A DNA stretch of 64,000 nucleotides, taken from NCBI GenBank assembly GCA_041396045.1, contig JAWKZI010000003.1, positions 124,001-188,000 on the forward strand, read 5' to 3'. The stretch is from SHZI01 sp041396045. Its GTDB lineage: Bacteria; Pseudomonadota; Gammaproteobacteria; Steroidobacterales; GCA-2729495. Shown piece after piece: positions 7,731 through 17,150 of the stretch. A model generated the notes under the pieces. It was not told the DNA's origin and did not search any database. It saw only the letters and a program-made list of their open reading frames with translations. How positions within the stretch are numbered: the first letter of the stretch is position 1; each line of letters opens with the position of its first letter. The position numbers and the translations under genes were made by a program.

Positions 7731-8678
7731 ATGAAATGGCTGCGCAGAGTGGGCTATGGGCTGGGCGTGGTGGTGCTGGTCGGCGCCATAGCGCTGCTGA
7801 TCGCTGCGTGGGTGTATCGCGACATTCCGGCCGAGGTTCTGGAAGCCAGGTACACCACCTCCCCCTCCCGTTTTCTGAATATCGACGGTGTGCGGATGCA
7901 CTATCGCGACGAAGGGAGCGGCCCACCGATTGTTCTGATTCACGCGAACTTCGGCAGCCTCCTGAGTTGGGATAGCTGGACCGAAGCGCTCAAGAGCAAG
8001 CATCGGGTGCTGCGGTTTGATATGACCGGACACGGCCTCACCGGGCCGGACCCGTCCGGCGACTACAGCCTCGAACGCACGGTGCAACTCACTGAGCGCT
8101 TCGTTGATGCACTTGGACTGCAGCGTTTCACGATCGGCGGCACTTCGCTGGGTGGTACGGTTGCCATGCACTACGCGGCACGCCACCCGGATCGGGTCGA
8201 CCACCTGATATTGCTGAGTCCGGGCGCTCTTGAAGGACGTGCCGTACAGCGTGCCGGTCGGGGGCAGATTCCCCGGGTCTTCAATATCCTGGAATACATC
8301 ACGCCGCGGGCTCTGGCCAAATTCATGCTGAAAAGCCGCTTTGGAGATCCGTCGAAGGTCACTGACAAGCTGATCGACCAGTGGTATGAAATGTGGTTGC
8401 GCGAGGGCCAGAGGCCAGCGATTCTTGCGCGCCTGCGCAGCTACTCAAGTGCTGATCTGGAAAAGGTAACGGCCGCAATCCGTGTGCCCACCCTGATACT
8501 GTGGGGTGAGAAGAATCCGCAGGCGCCAGTGGCGCAGGCCGAGGAGTTGCGCCACATGCTGGTTAACGCCCCCGATATCAAGGTCATCACTTATCCGGGT
8601 GTGGGCCATATGGCAGCTGACGAAGCCGGCAGTACGATTGTCAGGGATGTGAGCAGCTATCTGGACGGTAACGACTGA
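7731..8678 (+). CDS. membrane-anchored alpha/beta hydrolase
   Basis: Alpha/beta-fold hydrolase of 315 residues. Residues about 9-30 form one hydrophobic membrane anchor. The catalytic domain follows, with an oxyanion region near IVLIHANFGS, DMTGHGLTGPDPSGDYS, the nucleophile elbow GGTSLGG, an acid-bearing strand LILWGEKNP, and the catalytic histidine in GVGHMA. Substrate is unknown; the family covers esterases, epoxide hydrolases and haloperoxidases. It is 45 bp after the VPLPA-CTERM gene and only 6 bp before the next small gene, so it may be cotranscribed with the latter. Confidence 0.9.
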   Translation: MKWLRRVGYGLGVVVLVGAIALLIAAWVYRDIPAEVLEARYTTSPSRFLNIDGVRMHYRDEGSGPPIVLIHANFGSLLSWDSWTEALKSKHRVLRFDMTGHGLTGPDPSGDYSLERTVQLTERFVDALGLQRFTIGGTSLGGTVAMHYAARHPDRVDHLILLSPGALEGRAVQRAGRGQIPRVFNILEYITPRALAKFMLKSRFGDPSKVTDKLIDQWYEMWLREGQRPAILARLRSYSSADLEKVTAAIRVPTLILWGEKNPQAPVAQAEELRHMLVNAPDIKVITYPGVGHMAADEAGSTIVRDVSSYLDGND

Positions 8679-8684
8679 GTCGAT

Positions 8685-9143
8685 ATGAGACGCGTTATCG
8701 GCATGATTCCCTGTTTGCTGGTCGCCTGTTTGCTGGTCACCGCATCAGACGTTACTGCCCAGACCACCGAGAAAAGGCTGCCAACAGAGTCCAGCGATCA
8801 GGTTACAGATCCCTGGAACACAAGCACCCGGTCGCCGGCCTCATCACAGGAAGACACCAGTCCTCCAACCGAAAGTACATTGAACCTGACGGTCTATCCG
8901 CGCCTGGGCAATGGTGCGGCACTGTTGCCGTATCGTAGTAGCCGTCGCCTGCGGGACGGGCCGGCATACGCAACCGGTGTAACAGCAGTTGTCACCCGTT
9001 GCGCTGACGGCAGTCAGCGTATAACCGCGCTGATCATCGGCGGCCACATGACGCCACTCGATAGCCAGTGCGACAACACGCAGCAACCTTCCAGCGATGT
9101 CTCCCGGACGAACTGCGATGCAAACCGCTGGACCTGTCGTTGA
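8685..9143 (+). CDS. secreted protein of unknown function
   Basis: A 152-residue protein that I do not recognise. It opens with a clear signal peptide (GMIPCLLVACLLVTASDVTAQ), continues through a Ser/Thr/Pro-rich low-complexity segment, and ends with a compact domain holding four cysteines (TRCADGSQ, DSQCDN, TNCDANRWTCR), likely two disulfides. It starts 6 bp after the alpha/beta hydrolase and is probably translated from the same message. Real-gene status rests on the signal peptide, tight spacing and paired cysteines. Confidence 0.6.
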   Translation: MRRVIGMIPCLLVACLLVTASDVTAQTTEKRLPTESSDQVTDPWNTSTRSPASSQEDTSPPTESTLNLTVYPRLGNGAALLPYRSSRRLRDGPAYATGVTAVVTRCADGSQRITALIIGGHMTPLDSQCDNTQQPSSDVSRTNCDANRWTCR

Positions 9144-9256
9144 ATGGACCTGCCGTTTCAGGCAAGCCCGGCCAACTATCCGGGTGTGCCGGATTGCCAC
9201 TTGCTATGCTTGACGCTGTCCATCGGACAATCACTCGCCAAATCTGGAGGTTTACC

Positions 9257-9712
9257 ATGCGCCGACTTGCCCTGCCGCTAATCGCCACCTGCCTGTTTGC
9301 CGGCTTGCCGGCGATCGCCACCGCTGCTACTGCACCGGCAGATGCAATCAAGTATCGCCAGGCGGTAATGGACGGTATGGCGGCCCACGTGAACGCCGTC
9401 CTGTTGCTCGTCACCGGCAAGGTTGACCACCCGGACCAGGTGAAGGGCCACGCAGACGCATTGGCGGCTCTGGCCGAGAACGCCAAAACGGTATTCCCGG
9501 CTGATTCGGGCGGCGCAGACACCAGGGCGTTGCCACTCATCTGGGAAGACCGTACCCAATTCGACGAAATTATGGTCAAGCTCACGAAGTCAACTGGCCA
9601 GTTGCGCGATGCCGTCGCAGCCAACGACAAGGCCGCCTCGATGGCTGCCTTCAAGGCAGTCGGTGAGTCATGCAAGGCATGCCACGATCGCTACCGCAAA
9701 CCCAAGGATTGA
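9257..9712 (+). CDS. cytochrome c' (class II cytochrome c)
   Basis: Periplasmic class II cytochrome c of 151 residues including a signal peptide cleaved near ATA-ATAP. The single haem site CKACH lies at the far C-terminus (residues 139-143), the hallmark of the four-helix cytochrome c' family, with an N-terminal helix IKYRQAVMDGMAAH. Such proteins bind NO or CO, or shuttle electrons, and are frequent in denitrifiers, which fits the nitrate reductase operon in this window. GGAGG at 9246-9250 lies six bases before ATG 9257 and decides the start. A dihaem cytochrome follows 59 bp later. Confidence 0.92.
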   Translation: MRRLALPLIATCLFAGLPAIATAATAPADAIKYRQAVMDGMAAHVNAVLLLVTGKVDHPDQVKGHADALAALAENAKTVFPADSGGADTRALPLIWEDRTQFDEIMVKLTKSTGQLRDAVAANDKAASMAAFKAVGESCKACHDRYRKPKD

Positions 9713-9771
9713 GTGCACTGATGCAGGCAATCTGATTGGAAACAACGCTGACGAACTCACGAGCCGGATCG

Positions 9772-10650
9772 ATGATGAGAATGGCATGTTGGCCAGGTAT
9801 GTTGGCCATGGTGCTCCTGGTCGTCGGCACACAGGCGGCGCTCGCTGACGCATCATCCCTCATCGAGCGCGGCCAATATCTGACCTACGCCGGTGGTTGC
9901 CTGACCTGTCATACGGCTGACAAGCCCGGGGCAATACCGCTGGCGGGCGGTCGGGCCCTGGACACACCTTTCGGAACCTTCTATTCGCCCAATCTGACGC
10001 CCGATCCGGACACCGGCCTCAGGAACTGGACCGACGAAGACTTCGAGCATGCCTTGCGCGACGGCCGCACGCCGGATGGCAGCTTTTACTATCCGGTGTT
10101 TCCATACCCGTCTTACACGGGCCTTAGCGATGCCGATGTCCGGGCCATCGCCGCCTATCTGCGCAGCCTGCCGCCCGTACGACAGGTCATACCTCCGCAT
10201 GACCTGCCTTGGTACTTGTCGTTTCGACCCGTCATGTATGGCTGGAACCTGCTGAACTTTCGGCCACAGCGCTTCGAACCGGACAACACCAAAACGCCAG
10301 GCTGGAACCGTGGCGCCTACGTGGTTCGGCATCTGGGCCACTGCGGTGAGTGCCATACGCCCCGCAACTTGCTGGGAGCAGTCGACCAGAAACGCGAACT
10401 CAGCGGCAATCCGGACGGCCCCGAGGGCGACAAGGTTCCGGATATCACGCAGAACCGCATTACCGGTATCGGTCGCTGGTCCACCAGCGAAATCGAACTG
10501 TTTCTGGAGATCGGCATACTGCCGGACGGCGATTTTGTAGGTTCTACGATGGGGGCCGTCATTGATGACAATACCGGCCACCTCACGCCGACCGACCGGC
10601 AGGCCATTGCAACGTACCTGCAATCCGTCGATTCGCCGGAATTGCCATAA
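9772..10650 (+). CDS. dihaem c-type cytochrome
   Basis: Periplasmic or membrane-associated cytochrome c with two haem sites, CLTCH at residues 43-47 and CGECH near 190, and likely methionine ligands later in each half (for example STMGAV). After the signal peptide (LAMVLLVVGTQAALA) the first domain contains GRALDTPFGTFYSPNLTPDPDTG, typical of cytochrome subunits of alcohol, aldehyde or gluconate dehydrogenases. No dehydrogenase subunit is adjacent, so its electron donor is unknown. ATG 9772 was chosen as the start of a convincing signal peptide; a TTG at 9736 is in frame upstream. Confidence 0.88.
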   Translation: MMRMACWPGMLAMVLLVVGTQAALADASSLIERGQYLTYAGGCLTCHTADKPGAIPLAGGRALDTPFGTFYSPNLTPDPDTGLRNWTDEDFEHALRDGRTPDGSFYYPVFPYPSYTGLSDADVRAIAAYLRSLPPVRQVIPPHDLPWYLSFRPVMYGWNLLNFRPQRFEPDNTKTPGWNRGAYVVRHLGHCGECHTPRNLLGAVDQKRELSGNPDGPEGDKVPDITQNRITGIGRWSTSEIELFLEIGILPDGDFVGSTMGAVIDDNTGHLTPTDRQAIATYLQSVDSPELP

Positions 10651-10738
10651 TCGGCGTGATCACGCCCGTGAGCCTGGTCACACTCTGAGCGTGCAGCTGC
10701 TGTTACATTGGCGGTGCCAGTAGAAAAAAAACAATCAG

Positions 10739-11968
10739 ATGGCCAATATCCCGCCCCCACGCCTGATCCCGGTGGACTGCGCCCGCTTGCAGCTCGGCAT
10801 GTATGTGGCCGAACTCGACCGGTCGTGGCTACACACCACGTTTCATGCGCATGGCTTTTTGCTCAGTCAGCCCGAGCAAATCGCGGAACTACAGAGCATC
10901 TGCGCATATGTATATGTCGATCCGGCATTATCCGAGCATGACGAAGGTGAGACCGGGATTGTTGAGGAATTTGGTACCGGACTGACCAGTTGCATTGCGG
11001 CCCTGTCGACCAGCGACATCGACACGCCAGTGGCCCGACAACGCCGCGAACTGCATGAGCTCGGTCATGTCTTTGCCGATGCGGTGCAGGAATTGCGCCA
11101 GGCCCGTGAATTGCCGATCACCCGGCTCCGGCGCGCCCTTGAACCCGTAGTCACAAGCTTGCTGGCCGATACCGACACCCTGCCCTGGCTGATTGCCACG
11201 GAACTCAAGGTAGCGTTTTTGTATCGTCGCGCCATCGGGTCCGCAGTACTCATGGCCATGGCTGGCCAGAAGCTTGGTTTCGGACACACCACGATCAGCG
11301 AACTGGCGTTGGCCGGACTGCTGCTGGATATCGGGAAGGTCTCCGTACCGGTCACCATTCTGGCGAAGTGTCAGCCGTTGACCGGCCATGAGCGCCAATT
11401 CGTGGAACGCCATGTACGGCGCGGTCTCTACATGGTGCGATCCGCCGCAGTACTCCCGGAATCGGTGGAAGATGCGGTACTGGGTCACCACGAGCGACTG
11501 GACGGCAGCGGTTATCCGCGTGGCCTCCATGGTACGCAGCTACCGCTGCCAGCCCGGCTGGCAGGTGTAGTCGATACCTATGACGCCATGCTGCAGGATC
11601 GGCGTTACGCTCGTGCCGTGGCACCACACGACGCCATGCGGGTCGTAAACGGCCTTAGCGAGCGAAAATTCGACACGGCGATCGTACGCAGCTTTATGCG
11701 CACGCTGGGCCTGTATCCCACAGGCTCCTGGTTGCAGATTTCTGACGGGCGGCTGGGGGTGGTGCGATGGCAGGTTCCTGATGCACCAACGCGGCCATTG
11801 ATTGCCATTTTGAGTGACAGCGCGGGTCGAGCCCTGCCAACAGGTCCGATGCTCTGGCAGCCGGCTCGTCGCGGGGACATCCTGCGCGCCTTGCGGGCCG
11901 ACGCCGTCACGATGCCGCAGCACCAGCTTGATCAGTCCTTGAGAACTGCGTCTGATCTGGCTGCGTGA
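10739..11968 (+). CDS. DUF3391 plus degenerate HD-GYP domain protein
   Basis: A 409-residue HD-GYP family protein; the family hydrolyses cyclic di-GMP. Residues about 10-60 are a DUF3391 domain (LQLGMYVAELDRSW, VYVDP). The HD-GYP domain follows, with an intact HHERLDGSGYP block at 250-260. The metal-binding core is altered: the HD dyad reads LDIGK (196-200), with leucine for histidine, and the first-helix His-Ser reads Gly-Ser (AIGSAV). Enzyme activity is therefore doubtful and a ligand-binding or scaffold role is possible. A paralogue with the same losses lies at 17151-18491. I see no clear ribosome site before the ATG. Confidence 0.88.
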   Translation: MANIPPPRLIPVDCARLQLGMYVAELDRSWLHTTFHAHGFLLSQPEQIAELQSICAYVYVDPALSEHDEGETGIVEEFGTGLTSCIAALSTSDIDTPVARQRRELHELGHVFADAVQELRQARELPITRLRRALEPVVTSLLADTDTLPWLIATELKVAFLYRRAIGSAVLMAMAGQKLGFGHTTISELALAGLLLDIGKVSVPVTILAKCQPLTGHERQFVERHVRRGLYMVRSAAVLPESVEDAVLGHHERLDGSGYPRGLHGTQLPLPARLAGVVDTYDAMLQDRRYARAVAPHDAMRVVNGLSERKFDTAIVRSFMRTLGLYPTGSWLQISDGRLGVVRWQVPDAPTRPLIAILSDSAGRALPTGPMLWQPARRGDILRALRADAVTMPQHQLDQSLRTASDLAA

Positions 11969-11986
11969 ACCGGTTTCGGCCTCTGC

Positions 11987-12016
11987 TTGACATACCTCCG
12001 CAGTTGCGTCGAGTAT
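11987..12016 (+). promoter_or_regulatory. possible sigma-70 promoter before LuxR-type gene
   Basis: TTGACA at 11987-11992 and GAGTAT at 12011-12016 are separated by 18 bp, 190 bp upstream of the LuxR-type gene. The -35 is perfect and the -10 is weak. The rest of 11969-12205 holds nothing else I can name. Confidence 0.4.
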
Positions 12017-12205
12017 CAGGAGATTGGTGCGCAAACAATGCAATCCAGCAATAACACTTTTTAACAACAACAAGTTGCCGGTCGTGACCTGACGTATCGT
12101 CACGGTTCGGCCAGTCTGGGCAGGGGGCGCGGTCTCGTCGCAACGACGCTGCAATTCGGTACTACAAAGCTGTCACAGCTGATCGGCCTTGGCTATGAAA
12201 CTGCC

Positions 12206-13420
12206 ATGCGCCCTTCATCCTGGCAGACTTTCGCCGAAGAACTCGCGGTCACTTCCGGTTGCCGCGTGGCTATCGTCATATACGTCGACCACACCGACCC
12301 CCACCGCTCATTCGTTGTCAGTGGTGGCATCGGCGATGACTTCGACGAGCAACTGTCTACGCGCCTGTTCCACGATGGGGATGATCCGTATTGGACAGCC
12401 ATGCAAACACTGCGACCCGGTAGTGTGCAGCTGGGCGATGACATTATCAGCAGGGAGGCACAGCACAGGAATGCCTACTACTCGCATCTGTGCAAACCAT
12501 GGTCCCTAGAGCACTTTTTGCTGAGTTGCATAACCACAAGAGACGACGTCTCGGCATTCCTTACGCTTGGCCGCACTGACCGCGATCCACCCTTTCAAAC
12601 GGCAGACAAGACGTTCGTCAGCCAGCAACTTCTGACCCATTTGCAACGTAGCCTGATTCTGGGCCGGGAGTTGGCGGTGGCCCGCGATGGCCAGGCCCAG
12701 ATGACAGCAGTGGTCGACATGGCACCCGACGGCATCGTGGTGTTTGATCACAATGGGCGCGTCACGATGGATTAACCGCCGGGCCACGGAATTGTTTGCG
12801 AATCATGACCGCTGACTGTCGTCAATGGACGCCTGCACGCTGCCGACCCGGCTGCCAACGCTGACCTGGAGGCCGCGCTGGGCGTGGCGCTGTCACCCGC
12901 CAAGGCACGTGGACGCAACGCCAGGCCAGAGGCAAACCCGGTTGTCATTGCGCGCCCTGGTGGCCATCGCCCGTACAAGGTGGTGTTCGCGCCACTACAA
13001 CGCCCGATTGGCGCCAGCGCACCGCCCATCGGCAGTGCCGCCGTTGCCACCATCTACCGGCGATGGCGGACCAGTTACAAGTCGTTCCCGGCGACCCTCC
13101 GCGAGACCTACGGACTGACCCGCGCCGAGACCCGGGTGTGCCAGGCGCTGCTCAACGGTCGTTCACTGCCAGAGGTATCCGCCTATCTGGCGATCAGCAG
13201 AAATACGGCCAAAACCCATCTGGGCCGGATTTTTGACAAGACCAGCGTACGCTCGCAAGCTGCATTGCTGCGGCTTCTGGCCTTCAGCGCCAGGGGCTCC
13301 CAAGTTACCAATTGCTTAAGATTTCCGCCACCGGCAGTACAGGTGCCAACCGCTAGATTGGCCCTACTGACGAACGAGATGACGCCGTTCCCCCCGGCCA
13401 GTCTCGCGAAGACAGGTTAA
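12206..13420 (+). pseudogene. LuxR-family regulator, frameshifted
   Basis: DNA-binding regulator broken in two or more places. The N-terminal 189 residues form a sensory region I cannot name, running into a PAS-like stretch (MAPDGIVVFDHNGRVTM). The frame is lost near 12770, and the continuation INRRATELFANHDR is found one frame over. It shifts again near 12815 to LTVVNGRLHAADPAAN and then stays open to the C-terminal LuxR/GerE helix-turn-helix (LTRAETRVCQALLNGRSLPEVSAYLAISRNTAKTHLGRIFDKT), ending near 13420. The uninterrupted protein would be about 400 residues. Conserved sequence on both sides of each break suggests recent damage or sequence error. An intrinsic terminator follows directly. 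Confidence 0.75.
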
Positions 13421-13434
13421 AGACGAGTGCTTTC

Positions 13435-13468
13435 ACGGGCCGGCGAGCGCAAGCTCCCGGCCCGTTTT
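13435..13468 (+). terminator. intrinsic terminator with GCAA tetraloop
   Basis: ACGGGCCGG (13435-13443) pairs with CCGGCCCGT (13457-13465). Inside, GAGC and GCTC close a GCAA tetraloop and one C is bulged. Four T residues follow. It sits between the LuxR-type gene and the two-component operon. Confidence 0.85.
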
Positions 13469-13494
13469 CTTGTCAGCCCGGCTATCATTCACCT

Positions 13495-14160
13495 ATGCGA
13501 ATCCTGGTAATTGAAGACGATGCCGGTGTCGCCGGCTTTATCCTTGGTGGCCTCAGGGAGGCTGGCCATACCGTCGATCACGCGACGGACGGTAAAGACG
13601 GCCTCTCGCCACTACAGGCGACTACGACGCACTGATCGTTGACCGCATGCTGCCCGGCGTGGATGGCCTGACCATTCTGCGCACACTGCGGGCGTCCGAC
13701 AATTCGACGCCGGCACTCATACTGAGCGCGCTTGGCGAGGTCGAAGACAAGGTCAAAGGCCTGCGTGCCGGTGCCGATGACTACATCGGCAAGCCATTCG
13801 CCTTTGCCGAACTCATGGCCAGGCTGGAGGCAATTACCCGACGCCCTGCGCGCGAGGGCAGCGAAGAACCAACCGAGTTCCAGGTTGCCGACCTGCACAT
13901 CAACCTGCTAAGTCGCGATGTACACCGCGCCGGACAGAACATCAACCTGCAGCCGCGTGAGGTTCCGTCTTCTCGAATACCTGATGCGCAATCGTGACCA
14001 GGTCGTGACTCGCACCATGCTGCTTGAAAATGTCTGGGACTACCACTTCGATCCACAGACCAATGTGATCGATGTGCACATCAGCCGGCTGCGCCGAAAA
14101 ATCGACAAGGGCTTTGAGGCACCCTGATTCACACCGTCCGTGGGGCGGGTACAAATTGAG
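13495..14160 (+). pseudogene. OmpR-family response regulator, frameshifted
   Basis: Two-component response regulator whose pieces are all recognisable. The receiver starts MRILVIEDDAGVAGFILGGLREAGH (acidic pocket ED-D). After a break near 13605 it continues with the phosphoacceptor strand DALIVDRMLPGVDGLTILRTLR, then ALGEVEDKVKGLRAGADDYIGKPFAFAEL, including the conserved lysine. The winged-helix output domain (LQPREV, then RLLEYLMRNRDQVVTRTMLLENVWDYHFDPQTNVIDVHISRLRRKID) is split near 13965. The final VRGAGYKLS is recovered only after breaks near 14126 and 14149. It overlaps the sensor kinase start, as expected for an operon. At least four small indels occur in about 660 bp. Confidence 0.8.
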
Positions 14161-15573
14161 TGAATCCGCTTAGGCTGATCAGGACCTCCACCTTCCAGCT
14201 TGCCTGGTGGTACATGGGGATCTTCGGCGCATCGGCCCTGGTGCTGATCAGGGTCGTATGGTGGGTGACCGTCGGTTACCTCGAGGAACAGACCAATTCA
14301 ATCCTCAATGAGGAAATTCAGGGCCTGGTAACCGAGTATGGCCAGCGGGGCTGCCCGGATTGGCGCGCGTCATCCAGCAACGCATGGCCAGCAACGTCGG
14401 TACGCCAACCTACTATCTGCTCATCGACCGGGACGGCGCGCGCCTGGCTGGCAACCTGCAGTCCTGGCCTGCGGAGTCACCAGATAGTGGCGGATGGTAC
14501 AACCTGGCCCGCAGCGACGGACAGGGCAGAACGACCAGAATTCGCGGACGCGCCGTCTCATTGCGGGCTGACCGGCACCTGCTGGTTGCCCAGGACCAGA
14601 AACCGCCTCGACGCCACCCGCACCTGATCAACGAAACATTTCGCTGGGCGCTTGGCGGCGGGCTTTGCGCTGGCCCTGTTTGGTGGCTTTCTGATGAGCT
14701 ACAGCGTCATGCGCCGCATCGAGGCCATCAATCGCGCCAGTCGCGAAATCATGGCGGGTCGCCTGCAGCGACGCATGCCCGTGCGCGGCGTCAACGACGA
14801 GTTCGATCAGCTGTCCGGCAACCTGAATGCGATGCTGGATCGAATTGACTCCCTGATGGAAGGCGTCAGATCGGTAGCCGACAATATTGCCCACGATCTC
14901 CGTACGCCGCTCACCCGACTCCGCGGGCGCCTGGAGCGCGTGGCGGCACGGCCGGATCTGGATGACGAGTTGCGCGAAGATCTGGGCGCGGCCATGAGCG
15001 ACGCGGATCACCTGTTGGCGACATTCAGGGCCTTGTTGCGCATCGCCCGCATCGAGATCGGGAACACTCGAACAGGAATGGGAAAGCATAGATCTGCGGA
15101 CGCTGCTCGGCGATGCCTGTGAACTGTACCAGGCGGTCGGCGAAGAAAAGGATATCTCCGTTCAGCTTGGTGGTGGCAGCGGCAACGTACGGGGCGATCG
15201 CGATCTGTTGTTCCAGGCACTGTGCAACCTGCTCGACAACGCGATCAAATATAGCGAGTCGGGTACGGTTGTGGTGCTTGAGTCCCACCAGCTGGATGAC
15301 CAGATCCGTATCTCGGTTGCCGATCGCGGTCCTGGTATTCCGCCGGATGAGTACGACAAGGTCCTTGATCGTTTCTACCGGTCCGCCAGTGTTACTGGCG
15401 TGCCGGGCAGCGGACTCGGGCTTGCCCTGGTCAATGCGATCGCCCACCATCACGGCGGCAAGCTTGAGCTAAACGACAACAAGCCAGGCCTGCGGGTCAC
15501 GCTTACGCTCCCGTTGAACTCCGGCGCAACGCAAGGCCTTCCGGGGGTTGTCGCGCCTGAAGCTACCGCTTAG
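14160..15573 (+). pseudogene. sensor histidine kinase, frameshifted
   Basis: Inner-membrane sensor kinase partner of the preceding regulator, of the EnvZ/QseC-like class. A first membrane helix (WWYMGIFGASALVLIRVVWWV) opens the protein, followed by a periplasmic domain (TPTYYLLIDRDGARLAG), a second helix (GFALALFGGFLMSYSV) and a HAMP segment. The phosphoacceptor box is SVADNIAHDLRTPLTRLRGR. The ATPase has N box LCNLLDNAIKYSE, G1 DRGPGIP and G2 GSGLGLALVNAI. The frame shifts near 14350, 14610, 14650 and 15065, yet every domain is intact in sequence. The final open frame runs from about 15090 to 15573. The signal sensed is unknown. Confidence 0.8.
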
Positions 15574-15655
15574 CAACGAAAGGCCCGCCTGCGAATTGGC
15601 CCTGTTGGATGCAACCCGGTAGGCTGGGCTTCCGGCCAATGTAGAGGTGCTGTCC

Positions 15656-16036
15656 GTGGATCGTTTTCTCATCAGAGCCCTGTTAGCGGCGCTCGGTTTG
15701 TGGGTCGCCTCCGCGCTGATCAGCGGCCTGGGATTCGACAGTGGTGCGTGGCTACTTATCACCGCCGTCCTGCTTGGCATCATCAATGCCGTGGTGAGGC
15801 CCGTGGCCGTGATTCTGACCTTGCCGATCACTATCGTTACGCTTGGCCTGTTCCTGCTGTTCGTCAATGCGGCAATGCTGGCGCTGGTCGCCTGGATACT
15901 TCCGGGATTTCATGTGGCTGGATTCTGGCCAGCCTTCTGGGGCTCCATCATCGTGAGCCTGGTAAGCTGGCTGGGCTCGTGGTTTTTTGGTCCGCGCGGG
16001 CGCGTCGACGTGATTATCCGGCGGGACCAGCCGTAG
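15656..16036 (+). CDS. phage-holin-4 superfamily (PF04020-like) membrane protein
   Basis: A 126-residue inner-membrane protein with four predicted helices, including LLITAVLLGIINAVVRPV, LGLFLLFVNAAMLALVAWIL and FWGSIIVSLVSWLGSW. The NAVVRP turn is the family signature. Despite the holin-like family name these are ordinary chromosomal proteins of unknown function, and there is no prophage context. GTG 15656 is favoured over GTG 15647 because AGAGG at 15643-15647 lies eight bases before it. The gene follows the kinase by about 80 bp. Confidence 0.85.
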   Translation: MDRFLIRALLAALGLWVASALISGLGFDSGAWLLITAVLLGIINAVVRPVAVILTLPITIVTLGLFLLFVNAAMLALVAWILPGFHVAGFWPAFWGSIIVSLVSWLGSWFFGPRGRVDVIIRRDQP

Positions 16037-16043
16037 CGTAGTT

Positions 16044-17144
16044 GTGGCACAGGCTCCTGGATCGACTATTCGAGGCCGCGGCGTCGCTACGCGTCCTCCG
16101 GGGCGATTTGCACGCCAGAAAATCCAGCAAGTGCCGCCCACAGACTCGATGAATAACGGGCGGGCCGACGATGAACTCTGCCGGGGTCCTGACACCGAAC
16201 TGATTCCCGAGAAAATTCGTAGCATCATCTCGCGCAACCAGTCGCCCGATATTCCCTTCGAGCAGTCCATCAACCCCTATCGTGGCTGCGAACACGGCTG
16301 CGTCTATTGCTACGCACGGCCGTCGCACGCCTATCTGGACCTGTCCCCGGGACTGGACTTCGAACAACGCATCATCACCAAACCGGATGCTGCCGCCACC
16401 CTGCGGCGCGAATTGTCGAAGCCGGGCTACCGCTGCCGCCCGATTACCCTGGGTTCCAACACTGATGCATACCAACCAGCCGAACGGGAACTGGGCATTA
16501 CCCGTGAGCTCCTCACCGTGCTTGCCGAATTCCGGCATCCCGTCAGTGTGATCAGCAAGTCAGCCCTGGTGGAACGGGATATCGACATACTCGAAGATCT
16601 GGCCCGGGATAATCTGGTGGATGTTCTGATCAGCGTGACCACGCTGGACGACGAACTGAAACGGCGTATGGAACCGCGTACGGCAGCACCGCGACGCCGG
16701 ATCGAGATCCTGCGACGGCTGAATGCCGCCGGCATTCCGTGTGGCGTACTTGCTGCACCGATGATTCCAGGTCTGAACGACCATGAGCTGGAGAGAATTC
16801 TGGCGGCTGCCGCGGACGCTGGCGCCCGGTACGCGGGCTATGTGCTCCTGCGTCTGCCGCATGAAGTTGAACCGATCTTCAGCGAATGGCTGCAGGCACA
16901 ATATCCCTTGAAGGCAGCCAAAGTACTGAGCCTGATACGGCAAACACGCGGCGGCAAGCTCAACGACGTACAGTTCGGTCGGCGAATGCGCGGCGCAGGC
17001 CCACTGGCGACACTGCTGGCCCAGCGCTTCAGCGCCGCCTGCCGGCGCCATGGATTCACGCGCCGCTCGTCAGCTTCGTTGAATGTTTCCCGGTTCCAGG
17101 TGCCGTCGCAGTCCGGGCTCCAGATGGACTGGCTGGATCCGTAG
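16044..17144 (+). CDS. PA0069-family radical SAM protein
   Basis: Radical SAM protein of 366 residues. The 4Fe-4S motif is CEHGCVYCYARP near residue 80, preceded by SINPYRGC, the signature of the PA0069/SplB-like subgroup. GSNTDAYQPAE and the barrel strands PVSVISKSALVERDIDIL and VDVLISVTTLDDEL follow. The C-terminal third contains QTRGGKLNDVQFGRRMRGAG, also conserved in the subgroup. The reaction is unknown; related proteins repair spore photoproduct in DNA, but this subgroup lacks functional assignment. The GTG start is 7 bp after the preceding membrane-protein gene, suggesting cotranscription. It is convergent with the HD-GYP gene, 6 bp between stops. Confidence 0.9.
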   Translation: MAQAPGSTIRGRGVATRPPGRFARQKIQQVPPTDSMNNGRADDELCRGPDTELIPEKIRSIISRNQSPDIPFEQSINPYRGCEHGCVYCYARPSHAYLDLSPGLDFEQRIITKPDAAATLRRELSKPGYRCRPITLGSNTDAYQPAERELGITRELLTVLAEFRHPVSVISKSALVERDIDILEDLARDNLVDVLISVTTLDDELKRRMEPRTAAPRRRIEILRRLNAAGIPCGVLAAPMIPGLNDHELERILAAAADAGARYAGYVLLRLPHEVEPIFSEWLQAQYPLKAAKVLSLIRQTRGGKLNDVQFGRRMRGAGPLATLLAQRFSAACRRHGFTRRSSASLNVSRFQVPSQSGLQMDWLDP

Positions 17145-17150
17145 TCCGCG

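Noticed and set aside
15656..16036. Holin-family protein as evidence of a prophage
   Set aside because: The PF04020-like family is widespread on ordinary chromosomes and no other phage gene is near.
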